The position numbers and the translations under genes were made by a program. From assembly GCA_028872875.1 (NCBI GenBank), contig JAGWOC010000032.1, forward strand, positions 1 through 33,346: a stretch of DNA of 33,346 nucleotides, read 5' to 3'. The number at the start of each line of letters is the position of its first letter. Position 1 is the stretch's first letter. The stretch comes from Chloroflexota bacterium. Lineage in GTDB: Bacteria; Chloroflexota; Dehalococcoidia; DSTF01; JACRBR01. Positions 16,420 through 24,834 of the stretch are shown in pieces. The notes beneath the pieces are model-generated. The model saw nothing but the letters and a program-made list of their open reading frames with translations. It had not been told where the DNA came from and ran no database searches.

Positions 16420-17256
16420 CTAATCCATCGGCGTGCCGCCGTTGACGTTGAGCGTCTGTCCGGTGATCCACGACGCCTCGTGCGAGGCGAAGAAGGCCAC
16501 GGCCGCGGCGATGTCCGCCGGCCGCCCCTGCCGGCCCAGCGGGATGGTGCGCAGGGCGGCCTGCTTGACGGCGTCCGGCTGCGCGCCGAAGCGCGCCGCC
16601 ATGCGGGCGAAGGTGCCGTCCATCATGTCGGTATCGACGGAACCCGGTGCGACGCAGTTGACGGTGATCTGGTGCGGCGCAGCCTCGAGCGCCAGCATCT
16701 GCGTGAGGCCGATGATGCCGGACTTCGTTGCGCAGTACGCGCCGTACTGGGGTATGCCCATGCGCCCGGCCGTCGACGAGATGTTGACGATACGGCCGCC
16801 GCGCTTCGCCTCCACCATCCGGCGAAGTACGCCGCTCGTCAGCAGGTAGACGCCGTTGAGGTTGACGTCGATCACCTCGTACCACTCGCGGTCTTCGATC
16901 TCCCACAGGTTCTTCTCGCCGCAGTAGCCGAGTCCGGCGTTGTTCACCAGGATGTCGATCCGCCCGAGCGTCCGTACGGTCTCCTCGACGATGCGGTCGG
17001 CCTCCGCGCGTTGCGTCAGGTCGGCGTCGATGGCCAGCGCGCGGCGCCCGAGGCGGCGCACCTCCTCGGCGACGGAGCGCACGCCGTCCCATGCGAGCGC
17101 CTTCTCGTCGTCCGGGTAGGACTCCGGCGGCCGCGGCGAGCCGACGGCGACGACGTCGGCCCCGCGGTCGGCGAGTTCAACGGCGATCGCGCGGCCGATG
17201 CCGCGGTGGCGCGCCGCGCCGCTGACGATGGCGACCTTTCCTTCGAGCCCTGACAT
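16420..17256 (-). CDS. Short-chain dehydrogenase/reductase
   Basis: The 278-residue protein is a classical SDR oxidoreductase. The Gly-rich cofactor loop GAARHRGIG spans about 13-21. NNAG is at 105-108, the catalytic Ser is at about 160-161, and YxxxK is at Y174/K178 (YCATK). The C-terminal ASWITGQTLNVNGGTPMD is typical. An insert after strand two (SPRPPESYPDDEKA) may shape a cofactor or substrate pocket. A GGAG ribosome site precedes ATG 17256. The substrate is unknown. It lies downstream of cofD on the same strand. Confidence 0.9.
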   Translation of the reverse strand: MSGLEGKVAIVSGAARHRGIGRAIAVELADRGADVVAVGSPRPPESYPDDEKALAWDGVRSVAEEVRRLGRRALAIDADLTQRAEADRIVEETVRTLGRIDILVNNAGLGYCGEKNLWEIEDREWYEVIDVNLNGVYLLTSGVLRRMVEAKRGGRIVNISSTAGRMGIPQYGAYCATKSGIIGLTQMLALEAAPHQITVNCVAPGSVDTDMMDGTFARMAARFGAQPDAVKQAALRTIPLGRQGRPADIAAAVAFFASHEASWITGQTLNVNGGTPMD

Positions 17257-17291
17257 CTCTGCACGCTCCTGTCCTGCGATCCGGCAACCCC

Positions 17292-17297
17292 AGTGTA
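17292..17297 (-). promoter_or_regulatory. Possible -10 box (TACACT) for the SDR gene
   Basis: TACACT on the minus strand lies 35 bases before ATG 17256 in the gap after cofD. No -35 is seen. Confidence 0.3.
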
Positions 17298-17338
17298 GTG
17301 GTTCCCGGGGCTCCGCCCCTTACCATCCGGAGACCGTG

Positions 17339-18271
17339 TCAGCGTGTGACGCCCGCCGCGTGCAGGGCCGTCGCGGCGAGCGACCGGCGCGCCGCGTCGT
17401 CGCGCATGACGGTCTGTGCCACGACCGGCCGCGGGCCGCGCGCTGCGACGGCGCCCGCGCGCGCGCCGTCCGTCTCGTCGATGATCAACGCGTCCGCCAG
17501 CTCCGCGTAGAACGTCGCGACGCCGGCGGCGTCGACCGCGTAGCCGAGTCCGGCCATCATCTCCGCCGCCGGTGGCTGTAGCGAGCGGCCGCCGACGATC
17601 GGGCTGACCGCGACGCGGCGCACACGCGCGGCGGCGATGGCATCGCGGACGCCGGGGACGGCGAGGATCGGCGCGATGCTGCCGATCGGGTTGCTGGGGG
17701 CGAAGAAGATCGCCTCGGCGTCGCGGACCGCTTCGACGACGCCGGGAGCGGGCCGCGCCTGGCCTGCGCCTTCGAAGCGCACGGCGCGCACGGCGTCGCG
17801 TGCGTGGCGCTGCACGAGGTAGCGCTGGAAGGCCAGGTCGCCGTCGTCCGTCTCGACCACGGTGCGGACGCGGTCGTCGGACATTGGCAGGAGCCGCGCC
17901 TTCACGCCGAACGCGCTGGCGATATCGGCCGTGACGCGCGAGAGCGGCCATCCCTCGTGCAGCAGCCGGGTGCGGTGCAGGTGCGTCGCCAGGTCGCGGT
18001 CGCCGATCTGGAACCAAGTCTCTTCACCAAACCGGGCGAGTGATGCGAGCCAGCGGAAGCTGTCGCCGCGCAGCCCCCAGCCGCGCTCCTGGTCGACCTC
18101 GCCGGCGAGCGCGTAGGTCACAATGTCCGGGTCGGGCGAGACGTAGAGGCCATGGAACCACTCGTCGTCGCCGGTGTTGATGATGGCAGTGATCCGCGCC
18201 GGGTCGACGACGGCCGCGAGGGCGCAGAGGAAGCGCGAGCCGCCGACGCCGCCGCACAGCACGGCGATCAT
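17339..18271 (-). CDS. cofD: CofD/FbiA 2-phospho-L-lactate transferase
   Basis: The 310-residue enzyme transfers a phospholactate-type moiety to Fo in coenzyme F420 synthesis. The N-terminal GGVGGSRF (7-14), NTGDD (32-36) and FFAPSNPIGSIAPIL (189-203) identify the CofD family rather than YvcK. The start at ATG 18271 is chosen over an upstream extension (to 18346) that overlaps the neighbouring MFS gene and lacks homology. A GAGG site precedes it. It follows the MFS gene by 52 bases. F420 use is supported by the F420-type luciferase-like enzyme at 29993-30916. No cofC/cofE gene is in the window. Confidence 0.92.
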   Translation of the reverse strand: MIAVLCGGVGGSRFLCALAAVVDPARITAIINTGDDEWFHGLYVSPDPDIVTYALAGEVDQERGWGLRGDSFRWLASLARFGEETWFQIGDRDLATHLHRTRLLHEGWPLSRVTADIASAFGVKARLLPMSDDRVRTVVETDDGDLAFQRYLVQRHARDAVRAVRFEGAGQARPAPGVVEAVRDAEAIFFAPSNPIGSIAPILAVPGVRDAIAAARVRRVAVSPIVGGRSLQPPAAEMMAGLGYAVDAAGVATFYAELADALIIDETDGARAGAVAARGPRPVVAQTVMRDDAARRSLAATALHAAGVTR

Positions 18272-18323
18272 CGCGCCGGCCTCGCCGGCGCGCGCGTGCG
18301 GGCCGATGGTGCGCCGGGTGCGG

Positions 18324-19586
18324 TCAAGAGACCGGGACCGCCTCACTCGGGCGCTCGCCGGCGAGGCCGGCGGCGCTCAGCTCGCCGGTTTCGACGCGGT
18401 TCCAGAGCCAGAGCACGGCCGGTCCAACGGTGAGCACGAGGACGCCGAAGAGCAGGAACAGCGCCCGCAGGCCGAGCTGGTCGGCGACGAAGCCGCCCGT
18501 TGGCTCCATGGCGGCGAGCATCATGCTGCCGACGACGCTCTGCACGGAGAGGATGGTGGCGCGCCGCTCGCTGGGGATGCGCCGGTTCACGTAGCTGGAC
18601 AGCACGGGGTTCTGCATCCCCGCCACCATGCCCACAGGGAGGAACGCCGCGTACGCGTAGATGTGGTCCACTCCCGCGAGCGCGACGTAGCAGCCGCCGA
18701 GCGCGAGCGGCATCGCGAGGAACGCGGCCCGCTGCCCGGCGCGCGCGACGAAGCGCGCGGTGAGGAGCGCGGACACGATGCCAGCGGCGCGCACCGGCGC
18801 CTGCCACAGGCCGAGATCGCCGACGCTGACGCTGTGGTGCACGAGGAACGGCTGGAGGAAGATCAGCGGCGCGAAGGTGGCCATGAACAGGATGCCGCTG
18901 AAGAGGATGATGTAGCGAAGGGGCGGCGTGTGCCAGGCCTCTCGGATGCCGCGCGTCACCGTGCGGAAGTAGTTCTCCTCGTCCGGGTCGCGCTGGTGCC
19001 GCGGCTCGTGCATCGACGCCGCGACCGGCACGGCGGCGAGCCCGATCGCTGCGCTCAGCACGATCGGGAACGAGAGGCTCGTCGCGCTCGCGATCGGCGC
19101 GCCAATCAGCATCGCGATGAGCACAGCGAACGAGGTGACCGCCCAGAGCCGCCCGTTGATGCGCTGGAAGTCGTCCTCGCGGCCGATCTGCTTGAGGCTG
19201 TCGTAGAGGATGGCGGCGTCGGCGCCGGACTGGAACGTCTGCGCGAGCCCCCACGCGGTGTACGAGACCAGGATGACGAGGTAGTTCTGCGCGATGCCGA
19301 AGACGAAGACGGCGACAGCGAAGAGCGTACTCGCCAGCATGAGGGAGGTCTTGCGCCCGAAGCGGTCGGCGACGGCGCCGGTCGGTACCTCGGCGAGCAC
19401 GATGAGGATGAAGAACGGCGTGTCGAGCAGCGTGATCTGGGTGTAGGAGAGCCCGCGCTCCTTGAGCAGATAGATGACCCAGATCGGCCACCAGAGCTGG
19501 AAGTTCATCAGGAAGCGGTAAAGGTACGACTTCCTGATGTTGCCGGCGAAGGCCAACTCGTCGCGGATGCGTGGCAGCAGCTCCAT
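18324..19586 (-). CDS. MFS transporter
   Basis: The 420-residue protein has twelve predicted helices of the major facilitator superfamily, with the loop 2/3 motif GAVADRFGRKTS and a long central loop around 210-235 (ASMHEPRHQRDPDEENY). The family exports or imports small molecules; this one resembles the YbfB/bacilysin-exporter type in general layout only, and its substrate is unknown. The ATG at 19586 is six bases after a TATACT -10 box and has no Shine-Dalgarno, so the message is probably leaderless. cofD follows on the same strand and could be read from the same transcript. Confidence 0.9.
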   Translation of the reverse strand: MELLPRIRDELAFAGNIRKSYLYRFLMNFQLWWPIWVIYLLKERGLSYTQITLLDTPFFILIVLAEVPTGAVADRFGRKTSLMLASTLFAVAVFVFGIAQNYLVILVSYTAWGLAQTFQSGADAAILYDSLKQIGREDDFQRINGRLWAVTSFAVLIAMLIGAPIASATSLSFPIVLSAAIGLAAVPVAASMHEPRHQRDPDEENYFRTVTRGIREAWHTPPLRYIILFSGILFMATFAPLIFLQPFLVHHSVSVGDLGLWQAPVRAAGIVSALLTARFVARAGQRAAFLAMPLALGGCYVALAGVDHIYAYAAFLPVGMVAGMQNPVLSSYVNRRIPSERRATILSVQSVVGSMMLAAMEPTGGFVADQLGLRALFLLFGVLVLTVGPAVLWLWNRVETGELSAAGLAGERPSEAVPVS

Positions 19587-19592
19587 GCGGCG

Positions 19593-19598
19593 AGTATA
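19593..19598 (-). promoter_or_regulatory. -10 box (TATACT) for the MFS-cofD unit
   Basis: TATACT on the minus strand, five of six matches to TATAAT, ends six bases before ATG 19586. Initiation seven bases downstream would begin the RNA at the AUG. Confidence 0.6.
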
Positions 19599-19690
19599 GC
19601 CAGCCGGCGGCCTACATCAGTATCTCCGCCGCGTGCAGTACGCCCTCGGCGATGTCAAGCGCTGGGCGCCGCTGCCGCGCTCCGCCTCCG

Positions 19691-20341
19691 TCAGAACCCG
19701 ATGCTGCGGAACGAGGATGCGAACGACCTCATGATCTCGGCACCGTTGTCAAACACGAAGGGCCCCGGCGCCCAGACATGGCTGCTGGTGACGAGTAGCC
19801 CCAGCACGATCGCCCAGACCGCGAAGCCCGCTCCGGTCGCGGCCAGCGCCTGGCCAGCGGGCGCGTCCGTCGCGGTCTGCACGGCGATAGTGGTCAGGGC
19901 GAAGAGCACCGCCAGCGAGGTCATGCCGATGCCGTAGTCGATGCCCGGGATGAACATCAGCACGCTCAATGCCAGCGGCAGCATCGCGAAGCCCATCACC
20001 CGGCTCAGCTCGTTCACGTCGGCGCGCGCGCGGAACACCTGCGTGAGCATGACGTAGGTGATGGCGATCCAGACGCCCCAGAGCAGGAGGGCGAAGATGC
20101 TTCCCAGGATTACCGACTGAAAGAAGAGCTTGCCGCTTCCGCCGACGCCGGCGACCGACCACCAGAGCCAGCCGCCGATGGCGGCGAGCACCACCGAGGC
20201 GGCGGCGATGACGATCGCCGGCACGGTCGCGGCGGTATCGGTGCGGACTTCGTCGAAGACGCTGGTATCGAGCATGGCGAGGCGGCGGATGCGCTGCATC
20301 AGGGCGTTGACGTCCATGCCACCAGTCTGTGACATCGTCAT
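19691..20341 (-). CDS. Yip1-family membrane protein
   Basis: The 216-residue protein has a hydrophilic N-terminus (about 1-40) and about five hydrophobic helices arranged as in Yip1 (PF04893) bacterial members, with a Leu-rich FFQSVILGSIFALLLWGVW segment and LSRVMGFAMLPLALSVL. Such proteins are of unclear function in bacteria. ATG 20341 is chosen because AAGGAGGG lies eight bases upstream; the open frame extends further without similarity. It lies between rsmG and the MFS gene on the same strand, 139 bases after rsmG. Confidence 0.75.
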   Translation of the reverse strand: MTMSQTGGMDVNALMQRIRRLAMLDTSVFDEVRTDTAATVPAIVIAAASVVLAAIGGWLWWSVAGVGGSGKLFFQSVILGSIFALLLWGVWIAITYVMLTQVFRARADVNELSRVMGFAMLPLALSVLMFIPGIDYGIGMTSLAVLFALTTIAVQTATDAPAGQALAATGAGFAVWAIVLGLLVTSSHVWAPGPFVFDNGAEIMRSFASSFRSIGF

Positions 20342-20480
20342 GGCGGATCCCTCCTTGTATGGCCCGCTCGCGGGGCGGGCACCGGCCGATAACGGTTCAT
20401 TGGCATATCTCATACAGCAAATTTCGCAGGCTGTCTAGTGCCGATTCTCGGTGGTGCGCATGACATTGACATAACATCGG

Positions 20481-21197
20481 TCACAACGGGCGCTTGTTCG
20501 GGACGCCGGCGCGCCGTGGGTACACGTCGGGTGTCTGGCGCAGCTTGATGGCGACGACAACCTGCTGCCGCGGCCCGGGCACGTCGAGCGGGAACGTCAC
20601 ACAGCGCGCCCCGAGGACATCGAGCGCGTGTCGCGATGCCGCGACCTCGTCCTGCGTCCGCGACCCTTTGACCGTCGCCAGCCGGCCGCCGATCCGCGCG
20701 AAGGGCAGCGCCAGCTCGAGCAACACGGGGAGTGGCGCGACGGCGCGCGCGACGACGAGGTCGAAGGCGCCACGGAGCGTCGCGTCGCGCGCGAGCTCCT
20801 CGGCCCGGCCGGTGAGGACGCGCACGCCGCCCAGCCCGAGATCCTCGACCAGCGCCGCGAGGAACGCGGTTTTCTTCGCCGTGGCTTCGAGCAGCGTGAG
20901 CCGGAGCGCCGGCCAGGCGACCTTCAGCACCACGCCGGGCAAGCCCGCGCCGCTGCCGATGTCGATCAGCGTGCTGTCCGGGCGGAGGATCTCGCGCTCG
21001 CGCAGCGCGGCGCCGAAGGCGAGCGATTCCAGGAAGTGGCGCCGCTCGACGGCGGCGTCGCTGGCGTCGGCGACGAGGCCCGCGCGGTGCGACCATGCGC
21101 GCAGCAGGGCCGCATATCGCTCAAACTGCGCGGCCTGTGCGTCATCGAGCGTCACGCCGTGGTCGCGCGCGCCGCGGCGAAGATTGGAGAGGGCCAT
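20481..21197 (-). CDS. rsmG: 16S rRNA (guanine527-N7)-methyltransferase
   Basis: The 238-residue protein is RsmG (GidB), which makes m7G527 in 16S rRNA. Family motifs are ERYAALLRAWSHRAGLV near the start, the SAM-binding LIDIGSGAGLPGVVLK, LLEATAKKTAFL, and the VVARAVAPLPVLLELALP stretch. It lacks neighbouring mnmG. ATG 21197 follows a TACGAT -10 box by eight bases without a Shine-Dalgarno; the longer open frame up to 21302 overlaps the divergent greA and is not used. Confidence 0.95.
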   Translation of the reverse strand: MALSNLRRGARDHGVTLDDAQAAQFERYAALLRAWSHRAGLVADASDAAVERRHFLESLAFGAALREREILRPDSTLIDIGSGAGLPGVVLKVAWPALRLTLLEATAKKTAFLAALVEDLGLGGVRVLTGRAEELARDATLRGAFDLVVARAVAPLPVLLELALPFARIGGRLATVKGSRTQDEVAASRHALDVLGARCVTFPLDVPGPRQQVVVAIKLRQTPDVYPRRAGVPNKRPL

Positions 21198-21205
21198 GCG
21201 CGCGG

Positions 21206-21211
21206 ATCGTA
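21206..21211 (-). promoter_or_regulatory. -10 box (TACGAT) for rsmG
   Basis: TACGAT on the minus strand ends eight bases before ATG 21197. It sits back to back with the greA promoter at 21219-21247. Confidence 0.45.
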
Positions 21212-21218
21212 CCTTATG

Positions 21219-21247
21219 TTGACGCGGGTGGGGAGCGTCCGTACAAT
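21219..21247 (+). promoter_or_regulatory. Sigma-70 promoter for greA
   Basis: TTGACG at 21219-21224 and TACAAT at 21242-21247 are separated by exactly 17 bases. This is the best full promoter in the window. The AUG at 21274 and its GGAGGG ribosome site lie downstream of the expected start point. Confidence 0.75.
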
Positions 21248-21273
21248 CGAAGGGAAGGGCAGGAGGGTATTCT

Positions 21274-22089
21274 ATGGCCGGAGACGCGACGACCGAGCAC
21301 ACGACGCTGGACGAAATCGCGCACGCGTATCTCGCGTCGCTGAAGCAGACCCAGCGTCAGGTGGCGCAGCCAGAGGTGCTCAAGTTCGTCCGCTGGTCTG
21401 GCCCGGAGCGCAACCTCGCCACAATGCGAGGCCACGAGATCGCCCAGTACGCCGACAACTTTCCCCCGACCGTCTCTGACGCGGCCAAACGCGCGGATTC
21501 CGTCCGCGCGTTCTTGAAGTGGGCGAAGGAGAAGGGCATCACCGAGACCAACCTGGGCACACATCTCCGCGTGCGCAAGGCGAACAAGCCGAGCACGACG
21601 GCGGAGACGCTGGAAACCCAGCCGATCTACCTGACGCGCGAGGGGCACGAGAACCTGGTGCGGGAGATGGAGGAGCTGAAGCAGCGGCGTCCGATCATCC
21701 AGGCGGACCTCGCGCGGGCGATGGCCGACAAGGACTTCCGCGAGAACGCCCCGCTCGACGCCGCGCGCAACGAGCAGGGCCACCTGGAAGCGCGCATTCG
21801 CGAGCTCGACGCGACGCTGCGCCGCGCCGTCGTGCTCGAGAACGGTGTGGACGATCCGGGTGACATCGCGCGCATCGGCACGCAGGTGACGGTACGGGAC
21901 CTGCGGAACGGGCAGGAAAAGGCGTACATGCTCGTCAACTCCGACGAGGTGCGCTCGGGCCAGGGCAAAGTGTCCATCGCGTCGCCGCTGGGCCGCGCCG
22001 TCTACCAGCACCGGGCTGGCGAAGAGGTGGAGGTCGAGGCGCCCGCCGGCACCTTCCGCGTCCGCATCGAGGCGATCAAGGCGAACTGA
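21274..22089 (+). CDS. greA: GreA-type elongation factor with N-terminal integrase-like core-binding domain
   Basis: The 271-residue protein is about 110 residues longer than a standard GreA. Residues 117-271 form the Gre module: a coiled coil with the tip DFRENA (Asp154 and Glu157 correspond to the catalytic acids that promote RNA cleavage in backtracked polymerase), then the FKBP-like domain. The usual AEYHAA after the tip reads APLDAA. Residues 11-100 look like the SAM-like core-binding domain of tyrosine recombinases: a helix with YLASLKQTQRQV, KFVRW, then DAAKRADSVRAFLKWAKEKGI. A Thr/Lys linker (101-116) joins them. There is no recombinase catalytic domain. A strong promoter and a GGAGGG ribosome site precede the ATG. 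The fusion frame is continuous with no sign of error. Confidence 0.88.
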   Translation: MAGDATTEHTTLDEIAHAYLASLKQTQRQVAQPEVLKFVRWSGPERNLATMRGHEIAQYADNFPPTVSDAAKRADSVRAFLKWAKEKGITETNLGTHLRVRKANKPSTTAETLETQPIYLTREGHENLVREMEELKQRRPIIQADLARAMADKDFRENAPLDAARNEQGHLEARIRELDATLRRAVVLENGVDDPGDIARIGTQVTVRDLRNGQEKAYMLVNSDEVRSGQGKVSIASPLGRAVYQHRAGEEVEVEAPAGTFRVRIEAIKAN

Positions 22090-22114
22090 GCGCGGGCCGC
22101 CGCCAGGTGGCCGC

Positions 22115-22210
22115 TTACGCCGCGGTGGCCGTGTCGCTGACGACGTAGCGGTGGTTCGTCACGGTCACCCGCTCCTGCGACAGGAACGCGAGCTTCAGGC
22201 GGCACCGCAA
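22115..22210 (-). pseudogene. Possible remnant of an ERVTVT-type domain protein
   Basis: A 31-codon minus frame from a TTG at 22210 to TAA at 22115 reads LAFLSQERVTVTNHRYVVSD in its middle. This resembles the start of small DUF6232-like membrane proteins, which open with an ERVTVT..R..V strand. An in-frame stop lies seven codons upstream and the frame ends at once, so only a fragment remains. It could also be chance. Confidence 0.25.
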
Positions 22211-22254
22211 CGACCTTTGCGAAACTCACACGTTCGCGGGTGGCGCCGGGATGT

Positions 22255-23094
22255 TCATCCACCCGTGAAGGTCGGCTGGCGTTTCTCAACGAAGGCACGC
22301 GCCGCTTCGCGGTGGTCGTTGGTCATGCCGGAGAGCCGCATGTTGACCGCTTCCTGGTCGAGCAGCGTGAGCAGGTCGCAGGTCTCGGCGCGGTTCAGGT
22401 TCTCCTTCATGCGCGCGTAGGCAAGCGTCGGGCCAGTTGCGAGCTGTGTGGCGAGGGACATGGTCTCCTCTTCGAGCCGCTCGTGCTCGACCACCCTGTT
22501 CACCATACCGATGCGGTAGGCCTCGTCCGCCGGCAGGATCTCGCCCGTGAAGTAGAGCTCCCGCGCCTTACCCATGCCGACGAGGTGCTGGAGGAAGTAC
22601 GAGCCGCCGAAGTCGCCGCTGAAGCCGACGTTGCGGAACACGGTGCCGAGCTTCGCGCGGTCCGACGCGATGCGCATGTCGCAGGCGAGCGCGAGGCTCA
22701 GGCCGGCGCCGACGGCGTGGCCGTTGACCATCGCGATGGTCGGCTTCGGCATCGTGTGCAACAGGTAGCTCGTGTCGCGCTGCACCTGACGCAGCCCTTC
22801 GACGCCCCAGGTGAACTCGGAGGCAAGCGACCGCGTGCCGTCTGCCTCGCCGCCGCGCGCGAGGATGTCGCGCCCGGCCGCCATGCCTTTCACGTCGCCG
22901 CCGGCGCAGAACGCGCGGCCGGCGCCCGTCAGCACGACGCAGCGCACCGTGCGGTCGCTCGCGCAGTCGGCGAGGTACCGGGCGAGCAGCGGCATGAGCT
23001 GTCCGCCCATCGCGTTCAGGCTGTCGGGCCGGTTGAGCGTGATCCACGCGACGCCGGCGCGTTTCTCGATGAGGACGTCCTGTGCGTCAGACAT
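22255..23094 (-). CDS. Enoyl-CoA hydratase/isomerase family protein
   Basis: The 279-residue protein has the crotonase fold. The oxyanion-hole segments are AFCAGGDVKG (61-70) and GHAVGAGLSLALACD (125-139). At the catalytic site it has Asp161 in GFSGDFGGSYFL, as in PaaG-type isomerases/hydratases, rather than the two Glu of classical hydratases. It should act on an acyl-CoA made by the ligase encoded 76 bases upstream on the same strand. A AGGAAC-type ribosome site precedes ATG 23094. The exact substrate is unknown. Confidence 0.9.
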   Translation of the reverse strand: MSDAQDVLIEKRAGVAWITLNRPDSLNAMGGQLMPLLARYLADCASDRTVRCVVLTGAGRAFCAGGDVKGMAAGRDILARGGEADGTRSLASEFTWGVEGLRQVQRDTSYLLHTMPKPTIAMVNGHAVGAGLSLALACDMRIASDRAKLGTVFRNVGFSGDFGGSYFLQHLVGMGKARELYFTGEILPADEAYRIGMVNRVVEHERLEEETMSLATQLATGPTLAYARMKENLNRAETCDLLTLLDQEAVNMRLSGMTNDHREAARAFVEKRQPTFTGG

Positions 23095-23170
23095 GTTCCT
23101 GCCTTTCGATAGCTGGCGGCTCCGCCTGCCCCAGCGTCAGCTCTCAGTGTGCGGCGTGCGATGCCGGGAC

Positions 23171-24724
23171 TCAAGCACGGGTCGCGCGCGCCCGCTCCTG
23201 CTCGATGAGCTGCCGCCGCAGGATCTTGCCGGAAGGGTTCTTCGGGATCGCGTCGATCAGCTCCAGCTCGCGGATCTTCTTGTAGGGCGCCACGCGCGCG
23301 GCGATGAACGCCGCCACGTCCGCCAGGTCGAGGCCCGGCTCGCGGGCGACGATGAACGCCTTCGGGACCTCGCCTGCCTCCGCATCGGCCTTGGGGATGA
23401 CGGCGGCGTCGCGGACGCCGGGGTGCTCCATGAGCACCGCCTCGAGCTCAGCCGGCGCCACCTGGTAGCCCTTGTACTTGATCATCTCCTTCTTGCGGTC
23501 GTGGATGCGGATGTAGCCGTCGGGGTCGGCCGAGGCGATGTCGCCGGTGCGCAGCCAGCCATCGGGCGTCAGCGTCTCGTGGGTGGCCTCCGGGTTGTGC
23601 CAGTAGCCCTGCATGACCTGCGGCCCGCGCACGAGCAGCTCCCCGATCTCGCCGGGCGGCAGCTCGTCGTCCGTCTCCAGGCTGACGATCTTCGAGAGCG
23701 TGTCCGCGACGGCGGGCCCGATGGTGCCTTCGCGCGGGGCCGAGAGCGGGTTGACATGGGTGATCGGGCTCGACTCCGTGAGCCCGTAGCCCTGCATCAC
23801 CAGGCAGCCGAGCTTCGCCGCCGCCTGGCGGCCGACCTCCGCCGGCAGCGGCGCCGCGCCCGACATCAGGAAGCGCAGCGACGAGAGGTCGAACTCCGCG
23901 AGCCGCGGCTGGTTGACGAGCGCGAGCACGGCCGGCGGCACGCAGTACAGGTCGGTCACGCGGCGCTCCTGGATCAGGCGGAGCGCCGCTTCGGGGTCGA
24001 AGCGCGGCAGGATGATCTGGGTGGCGCCGCTGGCGAGCCCGGAGTTCAGGAGCACCATCATGCCGTAGATGTGGTAGAAGGGCAGGAAGTCCAGCACGAC
24101 CGCGCTCTCGGTCGTCATTTCGAGCGCGAGCGTCTGGCGGATGTTGGCCGTGAGGTTCTGGTGCGTCAGCATCACGCCCTTCGGCAGCCCCGTCGTGCCG
24201 CTGGAGTACGGCAGCACCGCGATATCCACCAGCGGGTCGATAGCGACGGGCGCTGGCGGGCCGGCCGCGCCGCGCGCCATGTCCCACGCGCCCTCCAGCT
24301 CGTAGACCGCTTCGATCGCCGGCAGGTGCGCCCGCGCCTCTTCGACGACGGAGGCGAGCGGTGTGATGGTGAAGACGAGCTTCGCGCCGGCGTCGGCGAG
24401 CTGGTGCTCGACCTCGCGCTCGCGGTAGAGCGGGTTGAGCGTCGTTACCGTCGTGCCCGCGATGAGCGCGCCGTGCAGCGCGACCGCGTACTCGACGGAG
24501 TTCGGGGCGTAGATGGCGACCATGTCGCCCTTCCGGATGCCCCTGTCCTGCAACGCCCGCGCCATGCCGCGGGCGGCCGCCCAGAACTCGGCGAAGGTGC
24601 GCGCCTCGCCCTCGGCGGTCGTCAGCGCCGGTTTGTCGGGCCGGCGCCGGACGCTGGCCTCGATGAGGTCGGGCACGCTCAGCGGGACGTAGGGTGCCAG
24701 GCTGGGCCGGGGGCTGGTGAACAT
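23171..24724 (-). CDS. AMP-forming acyl-CoA synthetase, 4-coumarate-CoA ligase-like
   Basis: The 517-residue enzyme belongs to the adenylate-forming ligases that activate a carboxylic acid with ATP and couple it to CoA. The P-loop-like YSSGTTGLPKG is at 173-183, GYGLTESSP mid-protein, GWLRTGDI before the hinge, KYKGYQVAPAELE after it, and the catalytic lysine is Lys500 in PKNPSGKILRR. The architecture matches 4-coumarate and medium-chain acyl-CoA ligases. A GGAGG ribosome site precedes ATG 24724. It forms a unit with the crotonase-fold gene, suggesting catabolism of an aromatic or fatty acid; the substrate is not deducible. Confidence 0.93.
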   Translation of the reverse strand: MFTSPRPSLAPYVPLSVPDLIEASVRRRPDKPALTTAEGEARTFAEFWAAARGMARALQDRGIRKGDMVAIYAPNSVEYAVALHGALIAGTTVTTLNPLYREREVEHQLADAGAKLVFTITPLASVVEEARAHLPAIEAVYELEGAWDMARGAAGPPAPVAIDPLVDIAVLPYSSGTTGLPKGVMLTHQNLTANIRQTLALEMTTESAVVLDFLPFYHIYGMMVLLNSGLASGATQIILPRFDPEAALRLIQERRVTDLYCVPPAVLALVNQPRLAEFDLSSLRFLMSGAAPLPAEVGRQAAAKLGCLVMQGYGLTESSPITHVNPLSAPREGTIGPAVADTLSKIVSLETDDELPPGEIGELLVRGPQVMQGYWHNPEATHETLTPDGWLRTGDIASADPDGYIRIHDRKKEMIKYKGYQVAPAELEAVLMEHPGVRDAAVIPKADAEAGEVPKAFIVAREPGLDLADVAAFIAARVAPYKKIRELELIDAIPKNPSGKILRRQLIEQERARATRA

Positions 24725-24754
24725 GGGGTTCCTCCGCGCGCTCCGTGGTGGTCT

Positions 24755-24783
24755 ACGCTACCAGAGGTTGGATTGGCCTTCAA
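24755..24783 (-). promoter_or_regulatory. Possible promoter for the ligase-hydratase unit
   Basis: On the minus strand TTGAAG (24783-24778) is followed after 17 bases by TAGCGT (24760-24755). The -35 fits better than the -10. It lies about 30 bases before ATG 24724. Confidence 0.35.
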
Positions 24784-24834
24784 TAGTGACGCGAAGAGGA
24801 CGGACCGCGGCGGCCGGGATCGGGGACGCGGAGG

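Noticed and set aside
18174-19937. 587-codon plus frame opposite the MFS gene
   Set aside because: Low-complexity Arg/Glu/Asp/Ala frame antisense to a clear transporter.
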